Below, piece by piece: positions 1-8,782 of a DNA stretch of 64,000 bases. Every line of letters begins with the position of its first letter. Position 1 is the first letter of the stretch. Source of the stretch: Streptomyces sp. MA5143a (lineage in GTDB: Bacteria > Actinomycetota > Actinomycetes > Streptomycetales > Streptomycetaceae); NCBI RefSeq assembly GCF_900290235.1, contig NZ_OLMK01000034.1:1-64000 (forward strand), in the 5' to 3' direction. The notes beneath the pieces were generated by a model. That model was given only the letters and a program-made list of their open reading frames with translations. It was not told where the DNA came from and did not search any database. The translations under genes were made by a program, and so were the position numbers.

Positions 1-843
1 GAGCTCCAGGGTCGTGACCCCGAAGACACGGTCGCGGGCGTACGGCCGGATCGGGCCCGTGTACATACGGGCCGTCTCGAAGGACGGCGTCAGTCCGTAC
101 TCCTCGGCCAGGGCGACCGCCGCCGTGTTCTCCTCGGGGATGTCGACGGCGAACACCCGGCCCGCGGCCTCGGCGGCCAGGCCCGCGAGGAGCGCCCGCG
201 CGTCCGCGGCGGTGTCCGCGAACAGGGGGCCGACGCGCAGCGCGTCCCGGCCGGGCCGGATGACGCCGTAGCCGGTGAGCCGTCCGTCGACGACCCGGGC
301 CAGGGCCCGGTGCCCCTCGGTGGTCAGCCACCGCTCCAGGAAGCGGGGGCGGTCGGCGGCGCAGCAGGCGCTGTCGTACGCGGCGACGGTCCGCGGGTCC
401 TCGACGGGGCGGACGTCGGCGGGCACCTCCGCCCCGGGGGCTGTGCCCGTGTAGCGGAAGGTGCGGTAGGCGAACTCGAAACCGGACTGCCGGTAGTTGT
501 CCTGCTGCGCGACCACCCCGTCGAGCCCGATGGTGCGGCCCTCTGCGTGGGCGAGGGCGGTCTTCCAGGTGGTGAGGCCGTAGCCGCGGCCACGCCGGTC
601 GAGGCGGACGAGGTAGAAGCCGAGGAAAGCGTAGTCGGCGCCGTAGGTGACGACGGAGACGGACGACACCGGCTCCCCGTCGATCCTGCCGATGAAGAAA
701 CCGTCCGGGTCCTGGGCGAAGAAGCAGGGGGCGTCCGAGAGCCCCGGGTTCCAACCCTCCTCCCCCGCCCATGCGGCCACCACCGCCCAGTCGTCGAGCG
801 TGGCCCGGCTGACGACGAGGTCCTGAGCCCCCGAAGTGGTCAT
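1..843 (-). CDS. GNAT family N-acetyltransferase (3' end beyond window)
   Basis: The first 281 codons of an acyl-CoA-dependent N-acetyltransferase are visible; the frame is still open at position 1, so the C-terminus is missing. The acetyl-CoA pyrophosphate-binding loop RRGRGYG lies at residues 83-89, preceded by the usual beta-strand (FLGFYLVR). A second region with GYGVIRPG and a late segment ending in FETARMYTG matches two-domain GNAT proteins with a C-terminal Acetyltransf_18-type domain. The ATG at 841-843 is chosen because the protein begins with a standard GNAT opening (VVSRATLDDW). It is divergent from the peptidase at 1148. The substrate cannot be read from the sequence; amine or protein acetylation are both possible. 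Confidence 0.85.
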   Translation of the reverse strand, partial: MTTSGAQDLVVSRATLDDWAVVAAWAGEEGWNPGLSDAPCFFAQDPDGFFIGRIDGEPVSSVSVVTYGADYAFLGFYLVRLDRRGRGYGLTTWKTALAHAEGRTIGLDGVVAQQDNYRQSGFEFAYRTFRYTGTAPGAEVPADVRPVEDPRTVAAYDSACCAADRPRFLERWLTTEGHRALARVVDGRLTGYGVIRPGRDALRVGPLFADTAADARALLAGLAAEAAGRVFAVDIPEENTAAVALAEEYGLTPSFETARMYTGPIRPYARDRVFGVTTLEL

Positions 844-1147
844 CTGTGCGCTCCGTTCCATGGGGTCGCGCGTGCGGTGGTCGGCCGCACGCCCGCAGCA
901 TCCTGGTCGAATCCGGGGGCCGCCGCGACGCGGGATACGGACGAGATCGGTCGTCCCTCGGGCTTCGCGGAGGCCGGATTCACGCGGACGGGTGAGTGAC
1001 GTCCGGCCGGTTCCGGCGGGTGTCGCGGCGCAGGTTACGGCAGGTCCGGGCGGGCCGCCCGCCGGGAGGCGTGGGCGCGGGTGCCCGCCTATCGTGATCC
1101 GGGGGTCGTCCCCGGCCGCCCCTGGCCGGGTGCCCCTGGAGGCACGC
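844..1147. other. Divergent intergenic region, acetyltransferase / peptidase
   Basis: About 300 bp between two divergent genes, presumably holding both promoters. A GGAGG-like ribosome site precedes the peptidase ATG at 1148. I see no convincing operator or RNA gene here. Confidence 0.5.
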
Positions 1148-2728
1148 ATGCGGTCCACGCGCAGACGGCGTCCGTTCAGCGGAGCCGCGGTCATGGTGCT
1201 GGCCCTGCTGGGCGCCGGGCTGCCGGCCGCGGCGGCGGGCGCCGACGAGCAGGACGACAAGCAGCCCGACCTGTCCCGCTTCTACGACCAGAAGATCAAG
1301 TGGCGCAGATGCACGGGCGTGGAGATGCCCAAGGAACTGCGCTGCGGCAAGGTCACCGTGCCCCTCGACTACGCGCGGCCCGCGAAGGGGACGCTCGACC
1401 TGGCGTTGGCCCGCTACCGGGCGACGGGCGACTCACGGGGCAGCCTGCTGCTGAACTTCGGTGGCCCCGGCGGCCCGGGTGTCCCCGAACTGGCCTATGG
1501 CGGCGCGGAGTTCATGGCCCTCACCAAGGGGTACGACGTCGTCTCCTTCGATCCGCGCGGCGTCGGCCGCTCCTCCCCCGTGAGCTGCGGCGAGGGCACC
1601 GAGGAAGCCGTGGAGGCGACGGACGACGGCAACGACGCGAGCGACCCCGAGGTCGCGCTCCAGCAGTTGAAGAAGGCCGCCGCGGCCTGCGGCAGGCATT
1701 CCGGTCCGGTGCTGCCGCACATCGGCACGATCAACGCCTCCCGCGACCTGGACGTGATGCGCGCCGCCCTCGGCGACAAGAAGCTCAACTACCTCGGCTT
1801 CTCCTACGGCACCCGGCTCGGCGCGGTGTACGCGGCGCAGTTCCCGAAGAAGGTGGGCCGCATGGTGCTCGACGGCGTCGACACCCTCACCGAGCCGCTG
1901 GCCGAGCAGGGCCTCGTCGGCGCCCAGGGCCAGCAGACCGCGCTGGAGGACTATCTCGACGCGTGCGCGGAGCAACTGACCTGCCCGTTCGGGCAGGACG
2001 CCCGGTCGGCCAGGGAACAGGTCGTCGACCTCGTCGAGTCGCTGGACGAGTACCCCGTACCGACGGACTTCGGGCCGGAGTTCTCCGGGCAGGACCTGGT
2101 GGGCGCCATCAGCCAGGCCCTGTACAGCGAGCAGATGTGGCCCGCGCTGACGCAGGCCCTCAACATGCTCGTCCACGACGGCGACACCCGGGGCGTCGTG
2201 GCGCTCGCGGGTGGCGGCATGAGTAAGCCTCCCCGGTCCGCGACCCCGAGTCCGAGCGGCGGACTCGTCGACGAGGAGGACGTGCCGCTCGACAACGTCC
2301 CCGCCGCGCTGATGGCGATCAACTGCGCCGACGACCCCGACCGGCCCACCGCCGGCCGGATCACGGAGGAGATCGCGGACCTGCGCGCCGCGTACGAGGA
2401 CGCCTCCCCGGTGTTCGGCAAGTACCGCCTCACGCAGGTGCTGATGTGCTACGGCCGCCCGAAGGGCACCGACTTCATCCGCGAGGAGGTGCGGAACGTG
2501 GACACCCCGAGGATGCTGCTGGTGGGCACCCGGGGCGACCCCGCGACGCCGTACCGCTGGACCGTGGAGACGGCGAAGCGCCTCGGCTCCTCGGCGGTCG
2601 TCCTCGACAACAAGGGGAAGGGGCACACGGGGTACGCCTCGTCGAAGTGCGTGCGCGAGACGGTCGACGAGTTCCTCTTGTACGGCTCGCTGCCCGACGA
2701 CGGAAGTTCATGCGGAGCCGACGATTGA
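1148..2728 (+). CDS. Secreted alpha/beta-hydrolase, tripeptidyl aminopeptidase-like (S33)
   Basis: A 526-residue exported serine hydrolase of the tripeptidyl-aminopeptidase / TAP C-terminal-domain family, which removes short peptides from the N-terminus of extracellular proteins. The N-terminus has an Arg-rich stretch, a hydrophobic core (VMVLALLGAGL) and small residues before ADEQDD, a clear signal peptide. The oxyanion-loop motif LLNFGGPGGPG is followed by the nucleophile elbow GFSYG (Ser219). Asp464 lies in GTRGDPATP and His493 in GKGHTGY, completing the triad; the Asp-His part sits in the C-terminal TAP-like segment. ATG 1148 is preceded by a GGAGG-type site, and longer in-frame extensions lack one. 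It appears monocistronic; a small secreted protein gene follows 125 bp later. Confidence 0.9.
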   Translation: MRSTRRRRPFSGAAVMVLALLGAGLPAAAAGADEQDDKQPDLSRFYDQKIKWRRCTGVEMPKELRCGKVTVPLDYARPAKGTLDLALARYRATGDSRGSLLLNFGGPGGPGVPELAYGGAEFMALTKGYDVVSFDPRGVGRSSPVSCGEGTEEAVEATDDGNDASDPEVALQQLKKAAAACGRHSGPVLPHIGTINASRDLDVMRAALGDKKLNYLGFSYGTRLGAVYAAQFPKKVGRMVLDGVDTLTEPLAEQGLVGAQGQQTALEDYLDACAEQLTCPFGQDARSAREQVVDLVESLDEYPVPTDFGPEFSGQDLVGAISQALYSEQMWPALTQALNMLVHDGDTRGVVALAGGGMSKPPRSATPSPSGGLVDEEDVPLDNVPAALMAINCADDPDRPTAGRITEEIADLRAAYEDASPVFGKYRLTQVLMCYGRPKGTDFIREEVRNVDTPRMLLVGTRGDPATPYRWTVETAKRLGSSAVVLDNKGKGHTGYASSKCVRETVDEFLLYGSLPDDGSSCGADD

Positions 2729-2853
2729 GCATCAGGCGTGTAACACGGGCGGATCGGCTACAACCCTGCCCGCACCTCGCCCGTCACACTGGGTGTGCGT
2801 CGCATTTCACGCGACCCGCACTCGTATGTGACCGAACCTGGGGGAATACACCG

Positions 2854-3384
2854 ATGCGTATCCGTTCCGTCCTCACCGTCTCGACCGTGGCGACCGCCGG
2901 CGCCGCGCTGCTCCTCGCGGCCGCGCCGCAGGGTCTGGCCGCCCAGCCGGCCGCCAAGGTTCCCGTCTGCAAGGCGAAGGTCCTCAAGATCGGCGCCAAG
3001 CAGGCGAAGGACACGAGGATCGTGCACATCACCGTCAAGAACACCGGCACCCGTACCTGCACGATCGACCGCCTGCCCGTGGTCACGTTCGGCGACCTGG
3101 ACGGGTCGGCCCAGCCGGTGCCGTCGGGCGAGAGCGGGCCGTACAAGCTGGGCGCCGGGAAGACGGCGTACGCGACGGTCCGTACGATCGCCGACCTCAA
3201 GGACCCCGAGGCGCGCCGCGTCGACACGATCGGCGTGTCGGCCAACCCGAACCTCGGCGGCCGTCTGTTCACGCTGAAGCAGCTGGGCGCGACCAAGAAG
3301 GTGAAGGTCTACGACCCGGTGACGACCTGGTGGAAGACGTCCCAGGCCGCCGCGGACAAGTCGCTGAAGAAGGAAGTCGGCTGA
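2854..3384 (+). CDS. Small secreted protein, DUF4232-like
   Basis: A 176-residue protein with a typical signal peptide (VLTVSTVATAGAALLLAAAPQGLAA) and a beta-rich remainder. Features such as two cysteines (VCKAK and RTCTI), ITVKNTGTRTCTI and LGAGKTAYATVR fit the immunoglobulin-like DUF4232 family of actinobacterial secreted proteins, whose function is unknown. A GGGGGA ribosome site lies at 2839-2844. It may be cotranscribed with the upstream peptidase but the 125-bp gap could hold its own promoter. The strong hairpin at 3422-3472 follows. The assignment rests on fold-like motifs only. Confidence 0.75.
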   Translation: MRIRSVLTVSTVATAGAALLLAAAPQGLAAQPAAKVPVCKAKVLKIGAKQAKDTRIVHITVKNTGTRTCTIDRLPVVTFGDLDGSAQPVPSGESGPYKLGAGKTAYATVRTIADLKDPEARRVDTIGVSANPNLGGRLFTLKQLGATKKVKVYDPVTTWWKTSQAAADKSLKKEVG

Positions 3385-3421
3385 CGCGCACGGCGGGCAC
3401 CCGCCACCGCTGAACGACCGA

Positions 3422-3472
3422 GTCGGGCCCGTCGGGCGCGCACCCTCACCGGTGCGCGACGGCGGGCCCGAC
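3422..3472 (+). terminator. Strong hairpin terminator
   Basis: An inverted repeat with outer arms GTCGGGCCCG / CGGGCCCGAC and inner arms CGCGCACC / GGTGCGCG around a 6-nt loop, interrupted only by a small internal bulge. It lies 37 bp after the secreted-protein stop codon. Confidence 0.75.
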
Positions 3473-3594
3473 CCGTGCTCGCCGCAGGCCCGCCCGCCCC
3501 CTCGCCCCCGCCCCGGTCCGGGCTCCGGCCCACCGTGTCGGGTGACCCGGATACCCCAAATGCCCGATACGCGAATCAGTCCTATCGTGAAGTC

Positions 3595-4692
3595 ATGGAG
3601 CATGTCCTCAGCCCCGCGACCCTCACCGAGCTGCGCCGTCCGCGGCCCTACCCCGCCGTGTCGGTGCTGACGCCGACGCATCGGCGGGAACCGGAGAACG
3701 CCCAGGATCCGGTGCGGCTCCGCAATGTGCTCGCCGAGGCGAAGAAGCAGCTGGACCACGATCCCGCGGTCAGCCGTGAGCGGCGCAACGACGTCGTCGA
3801 GCAGTTGGACCGCGCGCTGGCGGAGGTCGACCTGACGCACGCCGAGGACGGTCTGGCGATCTTCGCGGCGCCGGGCGAGCACCAGGTGTGGTCACTGGCC
3901 CGGCCGGTACCGGAGCGCGTGGTGCTCGCGGAGACCTTCCTGACCCGGAACCTGGTGGCCGCGCAGGCCGCCGAGCGCCCCTTCTGGGTGCTGTCGGTCT
4001 CCTCCGACCGGGTCGCGCTGTGGAACGGCGGCGGCGGCCGGGTCACGCCCGCGCGCTCCGGCGGGTTCCCCCTCACCCGGGACCGCGACAACTTCGACGC
4101 GGAGCGGCAGCAGCGGATCGGCGACATGCCGAGCGCCTTCCGGGACGAGGACACCCGGCACTTCCTGCGGGACGCCGACAGCGCGATGGGCCGCGTGCTG
4201 CGCACACATCCGCGGCCCCTGTACGTGACGGGCGAGACGGCGGCGCTGTCCCTCCTGGACGAGATCGGCACCGTCACCAAGGACGCCACCCACATTCCGC
4301 ACGGCGGTCTGGCGCACGGCACCCCGGAGGCGGTGTGGCAGGCGATCGGCCCGATGATCGAGGCCGAGAACCGCAGGAACGTCGACACGGTCGCCCGGCG
4401 GCTGGAGGCGGCCCGCGGCAGCAAGGCGTTCGCGGCCGGCGTCGACGAGGTCCGGCAGAACGCGGAGCAGGGGCGCGTCCAGCTCCTGGCCGTGGAGGAG
4501 AACTACCGGGCGACCGTCCGCGCCGACGGCGGGGTCCACCTCGTCCCGGCGGAGAGCGGTGAGCTGGACGCCCGCGAGGACATCGTGGACGAGATCGTCG
4601 AACGGTGCCTCGACACCGGGGCCGAGGTGCGGTTCGTGCCCGACGGCACCCTCGGCGACGCGCGCGGCATCGCGGGCGTCCTGCGCTACTGA
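3595..4692 (+). CDS. baeRF family 3-type protein (archaeo-eukaryotic release-factor-like)
   Basis: A 365-residue soluble protein similar to actinobacterial proteins often labelled chemotaxis protein and placed in the bacterial archaeo-eukaryotic release factor (baeRF) superfamily. Supporting stretches are YPAVSVLTPTHRR near the N-terminus, the middle WVLSVSSDRVALWNG strand region, and the C-terminal VLRTHPRPLYVTG and EVRFVPDGTLGDARGIAGVLRY blocks that resemble an eRF1 domain 3 / L7Ae-like fold. baeRF proteins are predicted to act on stalled ribosomes or peptidyl-tRNA; the role of this subfamily is untested. It is convergent with the SsgA-like gene. The start is the first ATG after the hairpin; its ribosome site (GTGAAG) is weak. 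Confidence 0.7.
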   Translation: MEHVLSPATLTELRRPRPYPAVSVLTPTHRREPENAQDPVRLRNVLAEAKKQLDHDPAVSRERRNDVVEQLDRALAEVDLTHAEDGLAIFAAPGEHQVWSLARPVPERVVLAETFLTRNLVAAQAAERPFWVLSVSSDRVALWNGGGGRVTPARSGGFPLTRDRDNFDAERQQRIGDMPSAFRDEDTRHFLRDADSAMGRVLRTHPRPLYVTGETAALSLLDEIGTVTKDATHIPHGGLAHGTPEAVWQAIGPMIEAENRRNVDTVARRLEAARGSKAFAAGVDEVRQNAEQGRVQLLAVEENYRATVRADGGVHLVPAESGELDAREDIVDEIVERCLDTGAEVRFVPDGTLGDARGIAGVLRY

Positions 4693-4718
4693 ACCCGCCG
4701 TCCCGTGCACGCCGTCGG

Positions 4719-5132
4719 TCAGACACCGTCGAAGAGGGCCGTGAGGCCCCGGTCGACGGCCCGCCCGACCGGCTCGCTGCCGGAGCCGACGACGGCGAAG
4801 GTGCGCACCAGGAAGCGCCGGAGGGCGGCGGTGTCGAACCGGAGCAGGGCCATGCCGTGCGGCGAGTGCAGCTCCACGACCGTGCGGGTGCGCCCGCAGG
4901 GCCAGATGTGCACGTCCCCGGTTCCGGCGGGCCCCCGCAGCCCCTCGTCGAGCAGCTCTCGGGCGAACGTCCAGGTCACCATGGACCCGCTGAGCGAGAT
5001 GTCCGCGGGGAAGTCGAGATGCACGGCCAGCGGGTCGTCGGAGGTGTAGCGCAGCGTGGTGGGCACCGGCAGCTCGCGGTCCTCGGCCGTGACCAGGAGG
5101 ACTCGTGCGGGCTGTTCCAGTGTGACGGTCAT
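4719..5132 (-). CDS. SsgA-like sporulation/cell-division protein (SALP)
   Basis: A 137-residue member of the SsgA/B-like family, found in sporulating actinomycetes, which controls septum placement and cell-wall remodelling. Family signatures are the N-terminal LPVPTTLRYTSDDPLAVHLDF, then MVTWTFARELLDEGL, then GDVHIWPC and VVELHSPHGMALLRF, with the length typical of the family. The start ATG at 5130-5132 has GGAGAG about 5 nt upstream. Which SALP paralogue this is cannot be settled; it is not the highly conserved SsgB sequence. A frame extension upstream lacks coding character and was dropped. Confidence 0.9.
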   Translation of the reverse strand: MTVTLEQPARVLLVTAEDRELPVPTTLRYTSDDPLAVHLDFPADISLSGSMVTWTFARELLDEGLRGPAGTGDVHIWPCGRTRTVVELHSPHGMALLRFDTAALRRFLVRTFAVVGSGSEPVGRAVDRGLTALFDGV

Positions 5133-5604
5133 GCGCGCTCTCCGTTTCGGATCCGGGTCGGCCCTGCGCCGACATGCCTCATCGGCCTCGCGAAGGGCAT
5201 TCGCGCGCCACGCTTTCCTGGATTCACCGCTGTGACCCAAGTCACCCGTTTCCCCCGTACCCGAGTCCCTCGTTCCCCCGGCGGACGCCGGTTCTTCTCG
5301 GATGTACCGACACCGCCGCACAGGATCAAAGCGGCTCGCACAAACGACCTTCGAACACGGGCTTGAAAGCGGCTCGGAGCAGAGCCGACAACCCATCAAG
5401 TCGCGTACGCTGCCTACGACTTGCTCCCTCGGGGCACGTGGCGAGATGCCCTGGCGGACCCGGTCCGCGAGGACAGCGGCATATGCCGGAAGCACCACCG
5501 TATCGTGTCTTGCCAAATCCCTTACAGCGCGTCGCGGGCTGTGCAACAGTCGTAACCGGCCCATCCGTCAGCGTTGGTCGTACCGTCCCCCCTCGGAGTA
5601 CGTG
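5133..5604. other. Long divergent intergenic region
   Basis: About 470 bp between the SsgA-like gene and the PAS-PP2C phosphatase gene, somewhat lower in GC than its flanks. It should carry both promoters. Open frames through it do not look coding, and I could not identify an operator or RNA. Confidence 0.4.
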
Positions 5605-7029
5605 ATGCCGTCCCATCTCTCTGCGGATCGCCCCGCCGCGCAGCCGCCCCGGCGCGGCACGGTCGACGCGCTCATCTCGCAGACGCGCCGGCTGCGCGGC
5701 GACATGGACGCGGTACGGCGTGGCACCGCCGCCGACGGGACGGACGCCGAGGGCCGGTGGCAGCGCGCCCTGTACGACCTGGCCCTTCATCAACTGAACG
5801 ATCTGGACGAACACTTGGCCCAGCTGCGGGACGGTCCCGACGTCCCGGCGGCCGACGCGGACGAGGCCGGCGCTCCCGCCGAACCGGTCGCGGCGCGCCC
5901 GCGCGAGTCGCTGCTCAGCCGGGTCGGCAGTGCCGAGTGGAACCTCCTCACGGACGAGGCGAGCTGGTCCGGGGAGCTGTACGAGATCCTCGGGCGCGAT
6001 CCGTCGGCTCCGGCGCTCACGCTCGACGAGCTGCCGTCGCTGGTGCTGGAGGAGGACCGGCCGCAGCTGACGGCGATGGTGACGGACTGTCTGATCGACG
6101 CCCGGCGCATCGACGGCGAGTTCCGGATCGTACTCCCCGACGGGGCGGTACGCACCGTGCACATGATGGGCGAGCCCGTACTCGACGACGACGGCAGCAC
6201 CGCCTCCATGTGGGCGGTGCTCCGGGACGTCAGCGAACTTCGGCGCAGTGAGCGGGCGGTGAGCGACACCCGTGACTCGTTCGAACGCCGACGGCACATC
6301 GCTCGGGCCGAGCACCGGATCGCGGTCGAGCTCCAGGAGGCCGTGCTGCCGCCGTGGCGTGGCGCCCTGCGGCTCCCGCACCGGGGCCCCGAGACCCTGG
6401 ACGTGGCGGCCCGCTATCTGCCCTGCTCGACGACCGCACTGATCGGCGGGGACTGGTACGACGCGCTCGAACTGCCGGGCGGTGAAAGCCTGTTGAGCGT
6501 CGGCGATCTCACGGGGCAGGGAGTGGCCGTCACCTCGGGCATGGCGACGCTGATCGGCGCGGTGCGCGGGATGGCCATGGCCGGCACCGAACCGGGGCAG
6601 CTGATGGCCTGCCTCAACCAGTTACTCGACGCGACCGGGCAACCCGCCCTCGGCAGCGCCGTGTGCTGCCGCTACCGGCCGGCGACCCGCAGCCTGGTGT
6701 GGGCGCAGGCGGGGCACCCCGCCCCGCTGCTGTTCCGCGACGGGACGGGGCGCGTGCTGCCGGCGCCGGACGGCATCCTGCTCGGAGCGACCTCGGGCGC
6801 CGTCTACGGGCAGGCCGAGGTGACACTCCGACCGGGTGATCTCCTGCTCCTGCACACCGATGGGCTGGTGCCCGGGGGCACCGCAGCCGTCCAGCGGCTA
6901 CTGGACCTGGCCCCGCGGTTCGCCGAGGCGCGGACGGCCCGGGACGGCGTACGGGCCGTGGTGGAGGAGTTCGGCGAGGGCGAGCGCGAGGACGACGCGT
7001 GCGTGCTCGTCGCCAGGGTCCTCGCCTGA
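5605..7029 (+). CDS. PAS-domain PP2C (SpoIIE-type) serine phosphatase
   Basis: A 474-residue cytoplasmic protein phosphatase. Residues about 110-220 form a PAS sensor (EWNLLTDEASWSGELYEILGRDP ... VLRDVSELRR), preceded by a helical N-terminus. Residues about 260-474 are a SpoIIE/PP2C domain with the metal-binding motifs GGDWYD, GDLTGQG, HTDGL and DDACVLV. Such proteins dephosphorylate anti-sigma antagonists and so steer SigB/SigF-like stress or sporulation sigma factors; which partner is used here is unknown and no RsbV/RsbW gene is adjacent. The start ATG has GGAG six bases upstream; a GTG one codon earlier is possible. The gene is convergent with nsdB, 22 bp away. Confidence 0.9.
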   Translation: MPSHLSADRPAAQPPRRGTVDALISQTRRLRGDMDAVRRGTAADGTDAEGRWQRALYDLALHQLNDLDEHLAQLRDGPDVPAADADEAGAPAEPVAARPRESLLSRVGSAEWNLLTDEASWSGELYEILGRDPSAPALTLDELPSLVLEEDRPQLTAMVTDCLIDARRIDGEFRIVLPDGAVRTVHMMGEPVLDDDGSTASMWAVLRDVSELRRSERAVSDTRDSFERRRHIARAEHRIAVELQEAVLPPWRGALRLPHRGPETLDVAARYLPCSTTALIGGDWYDALELPGGESLLSVGDLTGQGVAVTSGMATLIGAVRGMAMAGTEPGQLMACLNQLLDATGQPALGSAVCCRYRPATRSLVWAQAGHPAPLLFRDGTGRVLPAPDGILLGATSGAVYGQAEVTLRPGDLLLLHTDGLVPGGTAAVQRLLDLAPRFAEARTARDGVRAVVEEFGEGEREDDACVLVARVLA

Positions 7030-7051
7030 CGTCAGGTCGCCCCGCCGGCGG

Positions 7052-8548
7052 TCACGCCGGTGCGATGTCGCCCCTGTTCCTCGACTGCGGCTTCGGCAGG
7101 GCGAGTTTGATCTCCTCCCGAAGGTCCTGGATCTTGGGATAGCTGGAGTACTGACCGGTGAGCCGGTACATCTGGCGCAGCCGGTCCCACGTACGTCCCG
7201 ACGAGTTCGACCCCATCGACATCAGGGCCAGCCTGGCGTACCGGTTCGCCTGCTCGGGGTCGTCCGCGATGAAGCAGGCGGACGCCATGGAGAGATGGTC
7301 GAAGATCTTCGACCGTTCCCGGCCGTCGTTGCGCAGGGCCAGGGCCTTCTCCGCGTAGTGCTGGGCGTGCGCGGCCGCGCCGGGCTCGAACTCGGCGAGG
7401 GTGCGGTAGGCGAGGGCCTGCATGCCGTACAGGTCCTCGTCCTTGAAGGTCTGCATCCAACTCGGCGGCGCTGTGTCGCCCTTGTCGGAGACGAAGAGGT
7501 CTTCCGCCTGCCCCAGGGTGCGGCGCATGGCCTGGCCCTTGCCCATGGACGCCTGCGCCCACGCCTCGATGGTGTGGAACATGGCCTTGGTCCGGGGCAG
7601 CACCCGCTCGCCGGAGCCGGACTGGGCGAGTTTCATGAGGTCGAGCGCCTCGTCGGGTTTGCCGAGGTGCACCAGTTGCCGGGCCGCCCGGGAGAGGGCC
7701 TCGCCGGCGCGGGGCCGGTCACCGCCCTCCCGGGCGGCGTGGGCGGCGATGATGAAGTACTTCTGGGCGGTGGGTTCGAGGCCGACGTCGTGCGACATCC
7801 AGCCCGCGAGGACGGCGAGGTTGGCGGCGACGCCCCACAGGCGCCGCTGGAGGTGTTCGGGGTGGCGGTAGGAGAGCATGCCTCCCACCTCGTTGAGCTG
7901 TCCCACGACAGCCTTGCGTTGCAGCCCGCCGCCACGGGCCGCGTCCCAGGCCCGGAACACCTCGACGGAGCGCTCCAGTTCCTCGATCTCCTGCGATCCG
8001 ATGGGGGCGGCCTCATAGCGGTCGAACCCGGCGGGGTCGGCGTGCAGGGGGTTGTCGAGGTCGGGAGCGTCGGCCTTGAGCGTCGGGTCGGTGTGCAGCC
8101 AGTCGTGCATGGCGCTGCTGAGTGCTGATCCCGCGGTGAGCGCGACGCCCGCACCCACCAAGCCGCGTCGGTTGAGCATGAGGTCCATTCCCGTGAATTC
8201 GGTGAGGACCGCGGCAGTCCGTTCGGGCGCCCACGGCATACCGTCGGGATGCTCCGCATTCCCGCCGCCCTGCCGTTTCCCCGTACGCCCGTGCCGGACC
8301 AGACCGAGGTCCTCGATGGTCACGACACGGCCGAGACGCTCGGTGAACAGCGCCGCCAGCACCCGCGGCACGGGATCGCGCGGGATCTCTCCCATGTCGA
8401 TCCACCGCCGCACCCGTGAGGTGTCGGTCGCCAGCTGCGGATGGCCCATGGCCGCCGCCTGCCGGTTGACCAGCCTCGCGAGCTCGCCCTTCGACCAGCC
8501 GGCCAGGCCGAACAGGTCTGCGAGTCGGGTGTTGGGTTGTCCGCTCAC
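7052..8548 (-). CDS. nsdB: NsdB-type DNA-binding/TPR regulator
   Basis: A 498-residue protein matching the Streptomyces NsdA/NsdB family of negative regulators of differentiation. The N-terminal block (LAGWSKGELARLVNRQA ... TDTSRVRRWIDMGE ... VTIEDLGL) is the conserved helix-turn-helix-like domain of the family. The rest (about 170-480) is a long run of helical repeats of TPR type, for example GEALSRAARQLVHLGKPDEALDL and AHAQHYAEKALALRNDGRE. The N-terminal wording fits NsdB better than the ftsY-linked NsdA; this is from memory of the family. Loss of nsd genes in S. coelicolor increases antibiotic production or aerial growth. GTG start, with GGGG eight bases upstream. It shares a 234-bp divergent region with the phosphotransferase gene. 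Confidence 0.75.
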   Translation of the reverse strand: MSGQPNTRLADLFGLAGWSKGELARLVNRQAAAMGHPQLATDTSRVRRWIDMGEIPRDPVPRVLAALFTERLGRVVTIEDLGLVRHGRTGKRQGGGNAEHPDGMPWAPERTAAVLTEFTGMDLMLNRRGLVGAGVALTAGSALSSAMHDWLHTDPTLKADAPDLDNPLHADPAGFDRYEAAPIGSQEIEELERSVEVFRAWDAARGGGLQRKAVVGQLNEVGGMLSYRHPEHLQRRLWGVAANLAVLAGWMSHDVGLEPTAQKYFIIAAHAAREGGDRPRAGEALSRAARQLVHLGKPDEALDLMKLAQSGSGERVLPRTKAMFHTIEAWAQASMGKGQAMRRTLGQAEDLFVSDKGDTAPPSWMQTFKDEDLYGMQALAYRTLAEFEPGAAAHAQHYAEKALALRNDGRERSKIFDHLSMASACFIADDPEQANRYARLALMSMGSNSSGRTWDRLRQMYRLTGQYSSYPKIQDLREEIKLALPKPQSRNRGDIAPA

Positions 8549-8610
8549 GTCAAGCCCCCAGGTTCTCGGCTGAGTTGAATGTAGCCCGCTGTCAGTTGCT
8601 GGGGGACTAT

Positions 8611-8628
8611 TCGCCAGGCTTCGCCAGG
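8611..8628. repeat. Tandem direct repeat TCGCCAGG in the nsdB / phosphotransferase promoter region
   Basis: TCGCCAGG occurs at 8611-8618 and again at 8621-8628, spaced one helical turn (10 bp) apart, about 65 bp upstream of the nsdB start. A regulator binding one face of the DNA is possible. Confidence 0.35.
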
Positions 8629-8782
8629 GTGCGCTAGATGGTGTGCCACGGGCCGTGCGGTGTCAGGTAGGAAAGCGCCACCCCGGCCCGGTCGCCCGAC
8701 AGGCACTCCCCAGGGTGCCCCCGGTCGGCCGGGGCGGGTGGCGCGTGACATCGCAGGCACACGAAGGGATCTGTATTCGCCC

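Noticed and set aside
5133..5564. Extension of the SsgA-like protein by about 144 residues
   Set aside because: The upstream part is Arg/Cys-rich without family similarity and GGAGAG is correctly placed for the internal ATG at 5132.
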